This document shows positions 12,189 to 25,811 of a stretch of DNA of 64,000 nucleotides, one piece after another. The stretch's first letter is position 1. Each line of letters begins with the position of its first letter. The translations under genes were made by a program, and so were the position numbers. The notes under the pieces were generated by a model. That model did not search any database. It was not told the DNA's origin and saw only the letters and a program-made list of their open reading frames with translations. Source of the stretch: Hydractinia symbiolongicarpus (lineage: Eukaryota > Cnidaria > Hydrozoa > Anthoathecata > Hydractiniidae); assembly GCF_029227915.1 (NCBI RefSeq), contig NC_079880.1, positions 27,399,501-27,463,500 of the forward strand, given 5' to 3'.

Positions 12189-13020
12189 ATTAATACCACC
12201 AAGAAGTCAATGAGATGTAGTTTTTGAGAATGTCTCTATTTCTTCAGTGAGTGCTAAAGGCCAGGATTGGTTCCACAGTAAAAAAAGACTTATTTATCTA
12301 AATTTTTAAAAACAGCGCAACCACAGAGCATAGTGTATTCGTTGATTTCCAGCAATCATGTCGAATTAAGAAGAATGTTATTCCTTGGAGTCCAATTGGC
12401 CCATTTATCACATTTATAAGGTCACAGTCCAGAATCAGTTCAATTAAGTCCCACAGTCAATCGTTTCACTGTTAAAAGCGATGCAACCTAGTAATAGCGA
12501 CAAAATATCGCTAAATACATGTTTGTACGAATATGTGACGCAACCGTTGTAACTCAAACGGACTGATACCGCTAGAAAGTCATTGAAATGAAGTTTTTGA
12601 AACTGTCTCTATTTCTTCAGCCCGCGATTACGGCTAGGATTGGTCCCACAGTAAAAAAAGACTTATTTATCTAAATTTTTAAAAACAGCGCTACCACAGA
12701 GCATAGTGTATTCGCTGAATTCCAGCAATCATGTCAAATTAAGAAGAATGTTATTCCTTGGATCCAATTGGCTCATTTATTGCATTTATAAGGTCACAGT
12801 CCAAAGTTAGTTCAATTAAGTCCCACCGTCAATCGTTTCACTGTTGAAGGCGATGCAACCTAGTAAAATCAGAAAAATATCGCTAAATACATGTTGGTAC
12901 GAATATGTGACGCAACTATTGTAACTCAAACGGACTGATACCGTTAGAACGTCATTGAAATGTAGTTTTTGAAACTGTCTCTATTTCTTCAGCGCGCGAT
13001 AACGGCTAGGATTGGTCCCA

Positions 13021-14081
13021 CAGAAAAAAAAGACTTATTAATCTAAATTTTTAAATGAAGTGCTGCCACAGCGCCCAGTGTAATCGCTGATTTCCAACAA
13101 TCATGTCAAATTAAGAAGAATGTTATTTCTTGGAGTCCAATTGTCTCATTTATCACATTTATCAGGTCACAGTCCAAAGTTAGTTCAATTAAGTCCCACA
13201 GTCAATCATTTCATTGTTAAAAGCGATATAACTTAGTAATATCGGGAAAATGTCACTAAATACATGTTGGTACGAATATGTAACACAACCGTTGTATCTC
13301 AAACGGATTGATACCACCAAGAAGTCAGCGAGATGTAGTTTTTGAAAATGTCTCTATTTCTTCAGTGAGTGCTAAAGGCCAGGATTGGTTCCACAGTAAA
13401 AAAAGACTTATTTATCTAAATTTTTAAAAACAGCGCTACCACAGAGCATAGTGTATTCGTTGAATTCCAGCAATCATGTCGAATTAAGATGAATGTTATT
13501 CCTTGGAGTCCAATTGGCCCATTTATCACATTTATAAGGTCACAGTCCAGAATCAGTTCAATTAAGTCCCACAGTCAATCGTTTCACTGTTAAAAGCGAT
13601 GCAACCTAGTAATAGCGGCAAAATATCGCTAAATACATGTTGGTACGAATATGTGACGCAACCGTTGTAACTCAAACGGACTGATACCGCTAGAAAGTCA
13701 TTGAAATGAAGTTTTTGAAACTGTCTCTATTTCTTCAGCGCGCGATAACGGCTAGGATTGGTCACACAGTAAAAAAAGACTTATTTACCTAAATTTTTAA
13801 GTGAAGTGCTGCCACAGCGCCCAGTGTAATCGCTGATTTCCAACAATCATGTCAAATTAAGAAGAATGTTATTTCTTGGAGTCCAATTGTCTCATTTATC
13901 ACATTTATCAGGTCACAGTCCAAAGTTAGTTCAATTAAGTCCCACAGTCAATCATTTCATTGTTAAAAGCGATATAACTTAGTAATATCGGAAAAATGTC
14001 ACTAAATACATGTTGGTACGAATATGTAACACAACCGTTGTATCTCAAACGGATTGATACCACCAAGAAGTCAATGAGATA
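13021..14081. repeat. Dimer-like block ending in a 48-bp internal deletion
   Basis: GTGCTGCCACAGCG recurs near 13061 and 13808, a two-monomer spacing, and the following sequence matches up to about 13320/14070. Near 14081 the monomer jumps from CAATGAGAT directly to AATTGGTTCC. It lacks about 48 bp that normally lies between them (the TAGTTTTTGAGAATG to GCTAAAGGCCAGG part). The same junction is not seen elsewhere, so the deletion was not amplified. Confidence 0.75.
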
Positions 14082-17060
14082 ATTGGTTCCACATTAAAAA
14101 AAGACTTATTTATCTAAATTTTCAAAAACAGCGCTACCAAAGAGCATAGTGTAATCGCTGATTTCCAACAATCATGTCAAATTAAGAAGAATGTTATTTT
14201 TTGGAGTCCAATTGTCTCATTTATCACATTTATCAGGTCACAGTCCAAAGTTAGTTCAATTAAGTCCCACAGCCAATCAATTCATTGTTAAAGGCGATAT
14301 AACTTAGTAATATCGGAAAAATGTCACTAAATACATGTTGGTACGAATATGTAACATAACCGTTTTATCTCAAACGGATTAATACCACCAAGAAGTCAAT
14401 TAGATGTAGTTTTTGAGAATGTCTCTATTTCTTCAGTGAGTGCTAAAGGCCAGGATTGGTTCCACAGTAAAAAAAGACTTATTTATCTAAATTTTTAAAA
14501 ACAGCGCTACCACAGAGCATAGTGTATTCGTTGAATTCCAGCAATCATGTCGAATTAAGATGAATGTTATTCCTTGGAGTCCAATTGGCCCATTTATAAC
14601 ATTTATAAGGTCACAGTCCAGAATCAGTTCAATTAAGTCCCACAGTCAATCGTTTCACTGTTAAAAGCGATGCAACCTAGTAATAGCGGCAAAATATCGC
14701 TAAATACATGTTGGTACGAATATGTGACGCAACCGCTGTAACTCAAACGGACTGATACCGCTAGAAAGTCATTGAAATGAAGTTTTTGAAACTGTCTCTA
14801 TTTCTTCAGCGCGCGATAACGGCTAGGATTGGTCACACAGTAAAAAAAGACTTATTTACCTAAATTTTTAAAAACAGCGCTACCACAGAGCATAGTGTAT
14901 TCGCTGAATTCAGCAATTATGTCGAATTAAGAAGAATGTTATTCCTTGGATCCAATTGGCTCATTTATCACATTTATAAGGTCACAGTCCAGAATCAGTT
15001 CAATTAAGTCCCACAGTCAATCGTTTCACTGTTAAAAGCGATGCAACCTAGTAATAGCGGCAAAATATCGCTAAATACATGTTGGTACGAATATGTGACG
15101 CAACCGTTGTAACTCAAACGGACTGATACCGCTAGAAAGTCATTGAAATGAAGTTTTTGAAACTGTCTCTATTTCTTCAGCGCGCGATAACGGCTAGGAT
15201 TGGTCCCACAGTAAAAAATGACTTATTAATCTAAATTTTTAAAAGAACGCTTCCACAGCGCCCAGTGTATTCGCTGATTTCCAACAATCATGTCAAACTA
15301 AGAAGAATGTTATTTCTTGGAGTCCAATTGTCTCATTTATCACATTTATCAGGTCACAGTCCAAAGTTAGTTCAACTAAGTCCCACAGCCAATCATTTCA
15401 TTGTTAAAGGCGATATAACTTAGTAATATCGGAAAAATGTCACTAAATACATGTTGGTACGAATATGTAACACAACCGTTGTATCTCAAACGGATTGACA
15501 CCACCAAGAAGTCAGCGAGATGTAGTTTTTGAAAATGTCTCTATTTCTTCAGTGAGTGCTAACAGCCAGGATTGGTTCCACATTAAAAAAAGACTTATTT
15601 ATCTAAATTTTCAAAAACAGCGCTACCAAAGAGCATAGTGTAATCGCTGATTTCCAACAATCATGTCAAATTAAGAAGAATGTTATTTTTTGGAGTCCAA
15701 TTGTCTCATTTATCACATTTATCAGGTCACAGTCCAAAGTTAGTTCAATTAAGTCCCACAGCCAATCAATTCATTGTTAAAGGCGATATAACTTAGTAAT
15801 ATCGGAAAAATGTCACTAAATACATGTTGGTACGAATATGTAACATAACCGTTTTATCTCAAACGGATTAATACCACCAAGAAGTCAATTAGATGTAGTT
15901 TTTGAGAATGTCTCTATTTCTTCAGTGAGTGCTAAAGGCCAGGATTGGTTCCACAGTAAAAAAAGACTTATTTATCTAAATTTTTAAAAACAGCGCTACC
16001 ACAGAGCATAGTGTATTCGTTGAATTCCAGCAATCATGTCGAATTAAGATGAATGTTATTCCTTGGAGTCCAATTGGCCCATTTATAACATTTATAAGGT
16101 CACAGTCCAGAATCAGTTCAATTAAGTCCCACAGTCAATCGTTTCACTGTTAAAAGCGATGCAACCTAGTAATAGCGGCAAAATATCGCTAAATACATGT
16201 TGGTACGAATATGTGACGCAACCGTTGTAACTCAAACGGACTGATACCGCTAGAAAGTCATTGAAATGAAGTTTTTGAAACTGTCTCTATTTCTTCAGCG
16301 CGCGATAACGGCTAGGATTGGTCACACAGTAAAAAAAGACTTATTTACCTAAATTTTTAAAAACAGCGCTACCACAGAGCATAGTGTATTCGCTGAATTC
16401 CAGCAATCATGTCGAATTAAGAAGAATGTTATTCCTTGGATCCAATTGGCTCATTTATCACATTTATAAGGTCACAGTCCAGAATCAGTTCAATTAAGTC
16501 CCACAGTCAATCGTTTCACTGTTAAAAGCGATGCAACCTAGTAATAGCGGCAAAATATCGCTAAATACATGTTGGTACGAATATGTGACGCAACCGTTGT
16601 AACTCAAACGGACTGATACCGCTAGAAAGTCATTGAAATGAAGTTTTTGAAACTGTCTCTATTTCTTCAGCGCGCGATAACGGCTAGGATTGGTCCCACA
16701 GTAAAAAATGACTTATTAATCTAAATTTTTAAAAGAACGCTTCCACAGCGCCCAGTGTATTCGCTGATTTCCAACAATCATGTCAAACTAAGAAGAATGT
16801 TATTTCTTGGAGTCCAATTGTCTCATTTATCACATTTATCAGGTCACAGTCCAAAGTTAGTTCAACTAAGTCCCACAGCCAATCATTTCATTGTTAAAGG
16901 CGATATAACTTAGTAATATCGGAAAAATGTCACTAAATACATGTTGGTACGAATATGTAACATAACCGTTTTATCTCAAACGGATTAATACCACCAAGAA
17001 GTCAATGAGATGTAGTTTTTGAGAATGTCTCTATTTCTTCAGTGAGTGCTAAAGGCCAGG
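14082..17060. repeat. Tetramer, two copies of about 1,489 bp
   Basis: ATTGGTTCCACATT at 14082 and 15571 marks the start of both copies. They match at 1,489 bp, becoming 1,490 after a 1-bp deletion in the first copy (GAATTCAGC near 14908 versus GAATTCCAGC). Identity holds to about 15468/16957. Shared rare variants include CCCATTTATAACATTT, GGTCACACAG and TTTTTAAAAGAACGC. The TTGGATCC variant occurs at 14948 and 16438. Confidence 0.85.
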
Positions 17061-20000
17061 ATTGGTTCCACAGTAAAAAAAGACTTATTTATCTAAATTT
17101 TTAAAAACAGCGAAACCACAGAGCATAGTGTATTCGCTGAATTTCAGCAATCATGTCGAAATAAGAAGAATGTTATTCCTTGTAGTCCAATTGGCCCATT
17201 TATCACATTTTATAAAGTCACAGTCCAGAATCAGTTCAATTAAGTCCCACAGTCAATCGTTTCACTGTTAAAAGCGATGCAACCTAGTGATATCCGAATA
17301 CTATCGCTAAATACATGTGGGGTTGAATATGTGGTCCAACCGTTGTAACTCAAACGGACTGACACCGTTAGAAAGTAGTTGAGATGTAGTTTTTGAAACT
17401 GTCGCTCTTTCTTCAGCACGCGATAACGGCTAGGATTGGTCCGACAGTAAAGAGTGACTTATTTATTTAAATTTTTAAATGAAGCGCTACCACAACGCCC
17501 AGTGTAAACGCTGAGTTCCGGCAATCATGTCAAATTAAGAAGAATGTTATTTCTTGGAGTCTAATTGTCTCATTTATCACATTTATCAGGTCACAGTCCA
17601 AATTTAGTTCAATTATGTCCCACCGTCAATCGTTTTACTGTTAAAAGCGATGCAACCTAGTAATATCAGAAAATATCGCTAAATACATGTTGGTACGAAT
17701 ATGTGACGCAACTGTTGTAACTTAAACGGACTGATACCGTTAGAACGTCATTGAAATGTAGTTTTTGAAACTGTCTCTATTTCTTCAGCGCGCGATAACA
17801 GCTAGGATTGGTCCCACAGAAAAAAATGACTTATTTATCTCAATTTTTAAATGAAGCGCTTTCACAGCGCCCAGTGTAATCGCTGAGTTTCAACAAACAT
17901 GTCAAAGTAAGAAGAATGTTATTTCTTGGAGTCCAATTGTCTCATTTATCACATTTATCAGTTCGCAGGCCAAAGTTAGTTGAATTAAGTCCCACAGTCA
18001 ATCATTTCATTGTTAAAAGCGATGCAACCTAGTGATATCCGAATACTATCGCTAAATACATGTGGGGACGAATATGTGACGCAACCGTTGTAACTCAATC
18101 GGATTGATACCGTTAGAAAGTCAATGAAATGTAGTTTTTGAAACTGTTGCTACTTCTTCAGAGCACGATAACGGCTAGGATTGGTCCCACAGTAAAAAAT
18201 GACTTTTTTATTTAAATTTTTAAATGAAGTGCAATCGCAGTGTAATCGCTGAGTTCCAGCAATCATGTCGAATTAAGAAGAATGTTATTCCTTGGATCCA
18301 ATTGGCTCATCTATTGCATTTATAAGGTCACAGTGCAAAGTTAGTTCAATTATGTCCCACCGTCAATCGTTTCACTGTTAAAAGCGATGCAACCTAGTAA
18401 TATCAGAAAAATATCGCTAAATACATGTTGGTACGAATATGTGACGCAACTGTTGTAATGTAAACGAACTGATACCGTTAGAACGTCATTGAAATGTAGT
18501 TTTTGAAACTGTCTCTATTTCTTCAGTGCGTGCTAACGGCCAGGATTGGTTCCACAGTAAAAAAAGACTTATTTATCTAAATTCTTAAGTGAAGCGCTTT
18601 CACAGCGCCCAGTGTAATCGCTGAGTTTCAACAAACATGTCAAAGTAAGAAGAATGTTATTTCTTGGAGTCCAATTGTCTCATTTATCACATTTATCAGG
18701 TCGCAGGCCAAAGTTAGTTGAATTAAGTCCCACAGTCAATCATTTCATTGTTAAAAGCGATGCAACCTAGTGATATCCGAATACTATCGCTAAATACATG
18801 TGGGGACGAATATGTGACGCAACCGTTGTAACTCAATCGGATTGATACCGTTAGAAAGTCAATGAAATGTAGTTTTTGAAACTGTTCCTACTTCTTCAGA
18901 GCACGATAACGGCTAGGATTGGTCCCACAGTAAAAAATGACTTTTTTATTTAAATTTTTAAATGAAGTGCAATCGCAGTGTAATCGCTGAGTTCCAGCAA
19001 TCATGTCGAATTAAGAAGAATGTTATTCCTTGGATCCAATTGGCTCATCTATTGCATTTATAAGGTCACAGTGCAAAGTTAGTTCAATTAAGTCCCACCG
19101 TCAATCGTTTCACTGTTAAAGGCGATGCAACCTAGTAATATCAGAAAAATATCGCTAAATACATGTGGGGACGAATATGTGACGCAACTGTTGTAACTCA
19201 AACGGACTGATACCGTTAGAACGTCATTGAAATGTAGCTTTTGAACCTGTCTCTATTTCTTCAGCGCGCGATAACGGCTAGGATTGGTCCGACAGAAAAA
19301 AATGACTTATTAATCTAAATTTTTAAATGAAGCGCTACCACAGCGCCCAGTGTTATCGCTGATTTCCAACAATCATGTCAAATTAAGAAGAATGTTATTT
19401 CTTGGAGTCCAATTGTCTCATTTATCACATTTATCAGGTCACGGTCCAAAGTTAGTTCAATTAAGTCCCACAGTCAATCGTTTCATTGTTAAAGGCGGTA
19501 TAACTTAGTAATATCGGAAAAATGTCACTAAATACATGTTGGTACGAATATGTAACACAACCGTTTTATATCAAACGGATTGATACCACCAAGAAGTCAA
19601 TGAGATGTAGTTTTTGAGAATGTCTCTATTTCTTCAGTGAGTACTAAAGGCCAGAATTGGTTCCACAGTAAAAAAAGACTTATTTATCTAAATTTTTAAA
19701 AACAGCGCTACCACAGAGCATAGTGTATTCGCTGAATTTCAGCAATCATGTCGAAATAAGAAGAATGTTATTCCTTGTAGTTTCAATTGGCCCATTTATC
19801 ATATTTATAAGGTCACAGTCCAGAATCAGTTCAATTAAGTCCCACAGTCAATCGTTTCACTGTTAAAAGCGATGCAACCTAGTGATATCCGAATACTATC
19901 GCTAAATACATGTGGGGTTGAATATGTGGTCCAACCGTTGTAACTCAAACGGACTGACACCGTTAGAAAGTAGTTGAGATGTAGTTTTTGAAACTGTCGC

Positions 20001-20412
20001 TCTTTCTTCAGCACGCGATAACGGCTAGGATTGGTCCGACAGTAAAGAGTGACTTATTTATTTAATTTTTTTAATGAAGCGCTACCACAACGCCCAGTGT
20101 AAACACTGAGTTCCGGCAATCATGTCAAATTAAGAAGAATGTTATATCTTGGAGTCTAATTGTCTCATTTATCACATTTATCAGGTCACAGTCCAAAGTT
20201 AGTTCAATTATGTCCCACCGTCAATCGTTTCACTGTTAAAAGCGATATAACTTAGTAATATCGGAAAAAATGTCACTAAATACATGTTGGTACGAGTATG
20301 TGACGCAACCGTTGTATCTTAAACGGATTGATACCGCCAAGAAGTCCATGAGATGTAGTTTTTGAGAATGTCTCTATTTCTTCAGTGCGTGCTAACGGCC
20401 GGGATTGGTTCC
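17061..20412. repeat. Mixed monomers with a 738-bp dimer pair
   Basis: About 17850-18440 matches 18588-19178 at 738 bp. The dimer is 7-8 bp shorter than two monomers because one member has GTGCAATCGCAGTG (18231, 18969) in place of the longer GCTACCACAGCGCCCAGTG region. Another marker is ATGTGGGGACGAATATG. The remaining sequence (17061-17850, 19180-20412) is ordinary monomers, including variants ATGTGGGGTTGAATATGTGG and ATATCCGAATACTATCGC that reappear at 29-33 kb. Confidence 0.8.
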
Positions 20413-20460
20413 ACAGTAAAAAAAAGACTTATTTATCTAAATTTTTAAAAAAAGCGCTAC

Positions 20461-20640
20461 CACAGAGCATAGTGTACTCGCTGATTTCCAGCAATCATGT
20501 CGAATTAAAAAGAATGTCATTGAAATGTAGTTTTTGAAACTTTCTCTATTTCTTCAGCTCGCGATAACGGCTAGGATTGGTCCAACAGTAAAAAATGACT
20601 TATTTATCTCAATTCTTAAGTGAAGCGCTTTCACAGCGCC
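20461..20640. repeat. Truncated monomer (about 201 bp deleted)
   Basis: Within the monomer, GTCGAATTAAAAAGAATGT is followed directly by CATTGAAATG near 20517. Intact monomers have about 201 bp between these points (compare 12747-12953). Both ends share a short run resembling AATGT/AACGT, so the deletion looks like joining at a few bases of homology, leaving a monomer of about 171 bp. The copy at 23,471 is the same event duplicated with its unit. Confidence 0.85.
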
Positions 20641-22857
20641 CAGTGTAATCGCTGAGTTTCAACAAACATGTCAAAGTAAGAAGAATGTTATTTTTTGGAG
20701 TCCAATTGTCTCATTTATCACATTTATCAGGTCACAGGCCAAAGTTAGTTGAATTAAGTCCCACAGTCAATCATTTCATTGTTAAAAGCGATGCAACCTA
20801 GTGATATCCGAATACTATCGCTAAATACATGTGGGGACGAATATGTGACGCAACCGTTGTAACTCAATCGGATTGATATCGTTAGAAAGTCAATGAAATG
20901 TAGTTTTTGAAACTGTTGCTACTTCTTCAGAGCACGATAACGGCTAGGATTGGTCCCACAGTAAAAAATGACTTTTTTATTTAAATTTTTAAATGAAGTG
21001 CTTACACAGCGCCCAGTGTAATCGCTGAGTTCCAGCAATCATGTCGAATTAAGAAGAATGTTATTCCTTGGAGTCCAATTGCCCCATTTATCACATTTAT
21101 AAGGTCACAGTCCAGAATCAGTTCAATTAAGTCCCACAGTCAATCGTTTCACTGTTAAAAGCGATGCAACCTAGTAATAGCGGCAAAATATCGCTAAATA
21201 CATGTGGGGTGGAATATGTGGTCCAACCGTTGTAACTCAAACGGACTGACACCGTTAGAAAGTAGTTGAGATGTAGTTTTTGAAACTGTCGCTCTTTCTT
21301 CAGCACGCGATAACGGCTAGGATTGGTCCGACAGTAAAGAGTGACTTATTTATTTAAATTTTTAAATGAAGCGCTACCACAACGCCCAGTGTAAACGGTG
21401 AGTTCCGGAAATCATGTCAAATTAAGAAGAATGTTATTTCTTGGAGTCTAATTGTCTCATTTATCACATTTATCAGGTCACAGTCCAAAGTTAGTTCAAT
21501 TATGTCCCACCGTCAATCGTTTCACTGTTAAAAGCGATGCAACCTAGTAATATCAGAAAAATATCGCTAAATACATGTGGGGTGGAATATGTGGTCCAAC
21601 CGTTGTAACTCAAACGGACTGACACCGTTAGAAAGTAGTTGAGATGTAGTTTTTGAAACTGTCGCTCTTTCTTCAGCGCGCGATAACAGCTAGGATTGGT
21701 CCCATAGAAAAAAATGACTTATTTATCTCAATTTTTAAATAAAGCGCTTCCACAGCGCCCAGTGTAATCACTGAGTTCCAGCAAACATGTCAATGTAAGA
21801 AGAATGTTATTTCTTGGAGTCAAGTTGGCTCACTTATCACATTTATAAGGTCACAGTCCAGAATCAGTTCAATTAAGTCCCACAGTCAATCGTTTCACTG
21901 TTAAAAGCGATGCAACCTAGTAATAGCGGCAAAATATCGCTAAATACATGTGGGGTTGAATATGTGGTCCAACCGTTGTAACTCAAACGGACTGACACAG
22001 TTAGAAAGTCGTTGAGATGTAGTTTTTGAAACTGTCGCTCTTTCTTCAGCACGCGATAACGGCTAGGATTGGTCCGACAGTAAAGAGTGACTTATTTATT
22101 TAAATTTTTAAATGAAGCGCTACCACAACGCCCAGTGTAAACGCTGAGTTCCGGCAATCATGTCAAATTAAGAAGAATGTTATTTCTTGGAGTCTAATTG
22201 TCTTATTTATCACATTTATCAGGTCACAGTCCAAAGTTAGTTCAATTATGTCCCACCGTCAATCGTTTCACTGTTAAAAGCGATGCAAACTAGTAATATT
22301 AGAAAAATATCGCTAAATACATGTTGGTACGAATATGTGACGCAACTGTTGTAACTCAAACGGACTAATACCGTTAGAACGTCATTGAAATGTAGTTTTT
22401 GAAACTGTCTCTATTTCTTCAGCGCGCGATAACAGCTAGGATTGGTCCCATAGAAAAAAATGACTTATTTATCTCAATTTTTAAATAAAGCGCTTCCACA
22501 GCGCCCAGTGTAATCACTGAGTCCCAGCAAACATGTCAATGTAAGAAGAATGTTATTTCTTGGAGTCCAGTTGGCTCACTTATCACATTTATAAGGTCAC
22601 AGGCCAAAGTTAGTTGAATTAAGTCCCACAGTCAATCATTTCATTGTTAAAGGCGATATAACTTAGTAATATCGGAAAAAATGTCACTAAATACATGTTG
22701 GTACGAGTATGTGACGCAACCGTTGTATCTTAAACGGATTGATACCGCCAAGAAGTCAATGAGATGTAGTTTTTGAGAATGTCTCTATTTCTTCAGTGCG
22801 TGCTAACGGCCAGGATTGGTTCCACAGTAAAAAATGACTTATTTATCTAAATTTTTT

Positions 22858-23035
22858 AAAAAAGCGTACCACAGAGCATAGTGTACTCGCTGATTTCCAG
22901 CAATCATGTCGAATTAAAAAAAATGTCATTGAAATGTAGTTTTTGAAGCTGTCGTTCTTTCTTCAGCACGCGATAACGGCTAGGGTTGGTCCGATAGTAA
23001 AGAATGACTTATTTATTTAAATTTTTAAATGAAGC
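22858..23035. repeat. Truncated monomer, second form
   Basis: The same deletion junction type at about 22926, in a monomer that also has AAGCGTACCAC (2 bp lost from AAGCGCTACCAC) and a longer A-run before AATGTCATTG. Downstream it carries GAAGCTGTCGTTC rather than GAAACTTTCTCT, so exchange after the deletion attached a different right side. Copies exist at 25,880 and 34,596. Confidence 0.82.
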
Positions 23036-23407
23036 GCTACCACAACGCCCAGTGTAACCGCTGAGTTCCAGCAATCATGTCAAATTAAGAAGAATGTTAT
23101 TTCTTGGAGTCCAATTGTCTCATTTATCACATTTATCAGGTCACAGTCCAAAGTTAGTTCAATTAAGTCCCACCGCCAATCGTTTCAGTGTTAAAGGCGA
23201 TGCAACCTAGTAATAACAGAAAAATATCGCTAAATACATTTTGGTACGAATATGTGACGCAACCGTTGTAACTCAAACGCACTGATACCGTTAAAACGTC
23301 ATTGAAATGTTGTTTTTGAAACTGTCTCTATTTCTTCAGCGCGCGATAACGGCTAGGACTGGTCCCACAGTAAAAAAAAGACTTATTTATCTAAATTTTT
23401 AAAAAAA

Positions 23408-23590
23408 GCGCTACCACAGAGCATAGTGTACTCGCTGATTTCCAGCAATCATGTCGAATTAAAAAGAATGTCATTGAAATGTAGTTTTTGAAACTTTCTC
23501 TATTTCTTCAGCTCGCGATAACGGCTAGGATTGGTCCAACAGTAAAAAATGACTTATTTATCTCAATTCTTAAGTGAAGCGCTTTCACAG
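23408..23590. repeat. Truncated monomer, copy of the 20,517 event
   Basis: Same junction near 23471 as at 20517, exactly 2,954 bp downstream, with the same GAAACTTTCTCT and AGCTCGCGATAACGG flank. It belongs to the second copy of the 2,954-bp unit. Confidence 0.85.
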
Positions 23591-25811
23591 CGCCCAGTGT
23601 AATCGCTGAGTTTCAACAAACATGTCAAAGTAAGAAGAATGTTATTTCGTGGAGTCCAATTGTCTCATTTATCACATTTATCAGGTCACAGGCCAAAGTT
23701 AGTTGAATTAAGTCCCACAGTCAATCATTTCATTGTTAAAAGCGATGCAACCTAGTGATATCCGAATACTATCGCTAAATACATGTGGGGACGAATATGT
23801 GACGCAACCGTTGTAACTCAATCGGATTGATATCGTTAGAAAGTCAATGAAATGTAGTTTTTGAAACTGTTGCTACTTCTTCAGAGCACGATAACGGCTA
23901 GGATTGGTCCCACAGTAAAAAATGACTTTTTTATTTAAATTTTTAAATGAAGTGCTTACACAGCGCCCAGTGTAATCGCTGAGTTCCAGCAATCATGTCG
24001 AATTAAGAAGAATGTTATTCCTTGGAGTCCAAATGGCCCATTTATCACATTTATAAGGTCACAGTCCAGAATCAGTTCAATTAAGTCCCACAGTCAATCG
24101 TTTCACTGTTAAAAGCGATGCAACCTAGTAATAGCGGCAAAATATCGCTAAATACATGTGGGGTGGAATATGTGGTCCAACCGTTGTAACTCAAACGGAC
24201 TGACACCGTTAGAAAGTAGTTGAGATGTAGTTTTTGAAACTGTCGCTCTTTCTTCAGCACGCGATAACGGCTAGGATTGGTCCGACAGTAAAGAGTGACT
24301 TATTTATTTAAATTTTTAAATGAAGCGCTACCACAACGCCCAGTGTAAACGGTGAGTTCCGGCAATCATGTCAAATTAAGAAGAATGTTATTTCTTGGAG
24401 TCTAATTGTCTCATTTATCACATTTATCAGGTCACAGTCCAAAGTTAGTTCAATTATGTCCCACCGTCAATCGTTTCACTGTTAAAAGCGATGCAACCTA
24501 GTAATATCAGAAAAATATCGCTAAATACATGTGGGGTGGAATATGTGGTCCAACCGTTGTAACTCAAACGGACTGACACCGTTAGAAAGTAGTTGAGATG
24601 TAGTTTTTGAAACTGTCGCTCTTTCTTCAGCGCGCGATAACAGCTAGGATTGGTCCCATAGAAAAAAATGACTTATTTATCTCAATTTTTAAATAAAGCG
24701 CTTCCACAGCGCCCAGTGTAATCACTGAGTTCCAGCAAACATGTCAATGTAAGAAGAATGTTATTTCTTGGAGTCAAGTTGGCTCACTTATCACATTTAT
24801 AAGGTCACAGTCCAGAATCAGTTCAATTAAGTCCCACAGTCAATCGTTTCACTGTTAAAAGCGATGCAACCTAGTAATAGCGGCAAAATATCGCTAAATA
24901 CATGTGGGGTTGAATATGTGGTCCAACCGTTGTAACTCAAACGGACTGACACCGTTAGAAAGTCGTTGAGATGTAGTTTTTGAAACTGTCGCTCTTTCTT
25001 CAGCACGCGATAACGGCTAGGATTGGTCCGACAGTAAAGAGTGACTTATTTATTTAAATTTTTAAATGAAGCGCTACCACAACGCCCAGTGTAAACGCTG
25101 AGTTCCGGCAATCATGTCAAATTAAGAAGAATGTTATTTCTTGGAGTCTAATTGTCTTATTTATCACATTTATCAGGTCACAGTCCAAAGTTAGTTCAAT
25201 TATGTCCCACCGTCAATCGTTTCACTGTTAAAAGCGATGCAAACTAGTAATATTAGAAAAATATCGCTAAATACATGTTGGTACGAATATGTGACGCAAC
25301 TGTTGTAACTCAAACGCACTAATACCGTTAGAACGTCATTGAAATGTAGTTTTTGAAACTGTCTCTATTTCTTCAGCGCGCGATAACAGCTAAGATTGGT
25401 CCCATAGAAAAAAATGACTTATTTATCTCAATTTTTAAATAAAGCGCTTCCACAGCGCCCAGTGTAATCACTGAGTCCCAGCAAACATGTCAATGTAAGA
25501 AGAATGTTATTTCTTGGAGTCCAGTTGGCTCACTTATCACATTTATAAGGTCACAGGCCAAAGTTAGTTGAATTAAGTCCCACAGTCAATCATTTCATTG
25601 TTAAAGGCGATATAACTTAGTAATATCGGAAAAAATGTCACTAAATACATGTTGGTACGAGTATGTGACGCAACCGTTGTATCTTAAACGGATTGATACC
25701 GCCAAGAAGTCAATGAGATGTAGTTTTTGAGAATGTCTCTATTTCTTCAGTGCGTGCTAACGGCCAGGATTGGTTCCACAGTAAAAAATGACTTATTTAT
25801 CTAAATTTTTT

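Larger units (their letters stand above)
11892..12264 (+). repeat. Representative satellite monomer (373 bp)
   Basis: This is one full period measured from GATTGG to the next GATTGG. In order it contains CCCACAGTA followed by an A-run, an AT-rich tract, the GCGCT/AGCGC dyad at 11942-11971, CAATCATGTCAAATTAAG, TTTCTTGGAGTCC, the AAGTCCCACAG block, GGTACGAATATGT and the CCGTTT/AAACGG dyad at 12171-12188. It carries type A variants in its first half and the ATCTCAAACGGATTAATACC / AGTGAGTGCTAAAGGCC variants in its second half, so it is itself a mosaic. It has no open frame of note. The phase chosen is arbitrary because the array has no visible natural boundary. Confidence 0.9.
9241..12915. repeat. 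Hexamer unit, 2,237-bp offset duplication
   Basis: About 9241-10678 matches 11478-12915 at 2,237 bp, six monomers. The rare variant GCGATAGCGGCTAGGG marks the start of both copies. The interval also contains a monomer with the frame beginning near 9303 that is identical to the 1102 type except for TGTAACC, so it has the stop the 68-codon frames lack. Confidence 0.8.
20413..23366. repeat. 2,954-bp higher-order unit, copy 1
   Basis: Nine monomers, two of them truncated (junctions near 20517 and 22926). Copy 2 lies at a constant offset of 2,954 bp. I noticed only a handful of substitutions between copies, for example GTTATTTTTTGG versus GTTATTTCGTGG, TTCCGGAAATC versus TTCCGGCAATC, GACACAGTTAG versus GACACCGTTAG and CTAGGATTGG versus CTAAGATTGG. 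Because both truncated monomers occur in both copies, the truncations came before the unit duplication. Confidence 0.87.
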
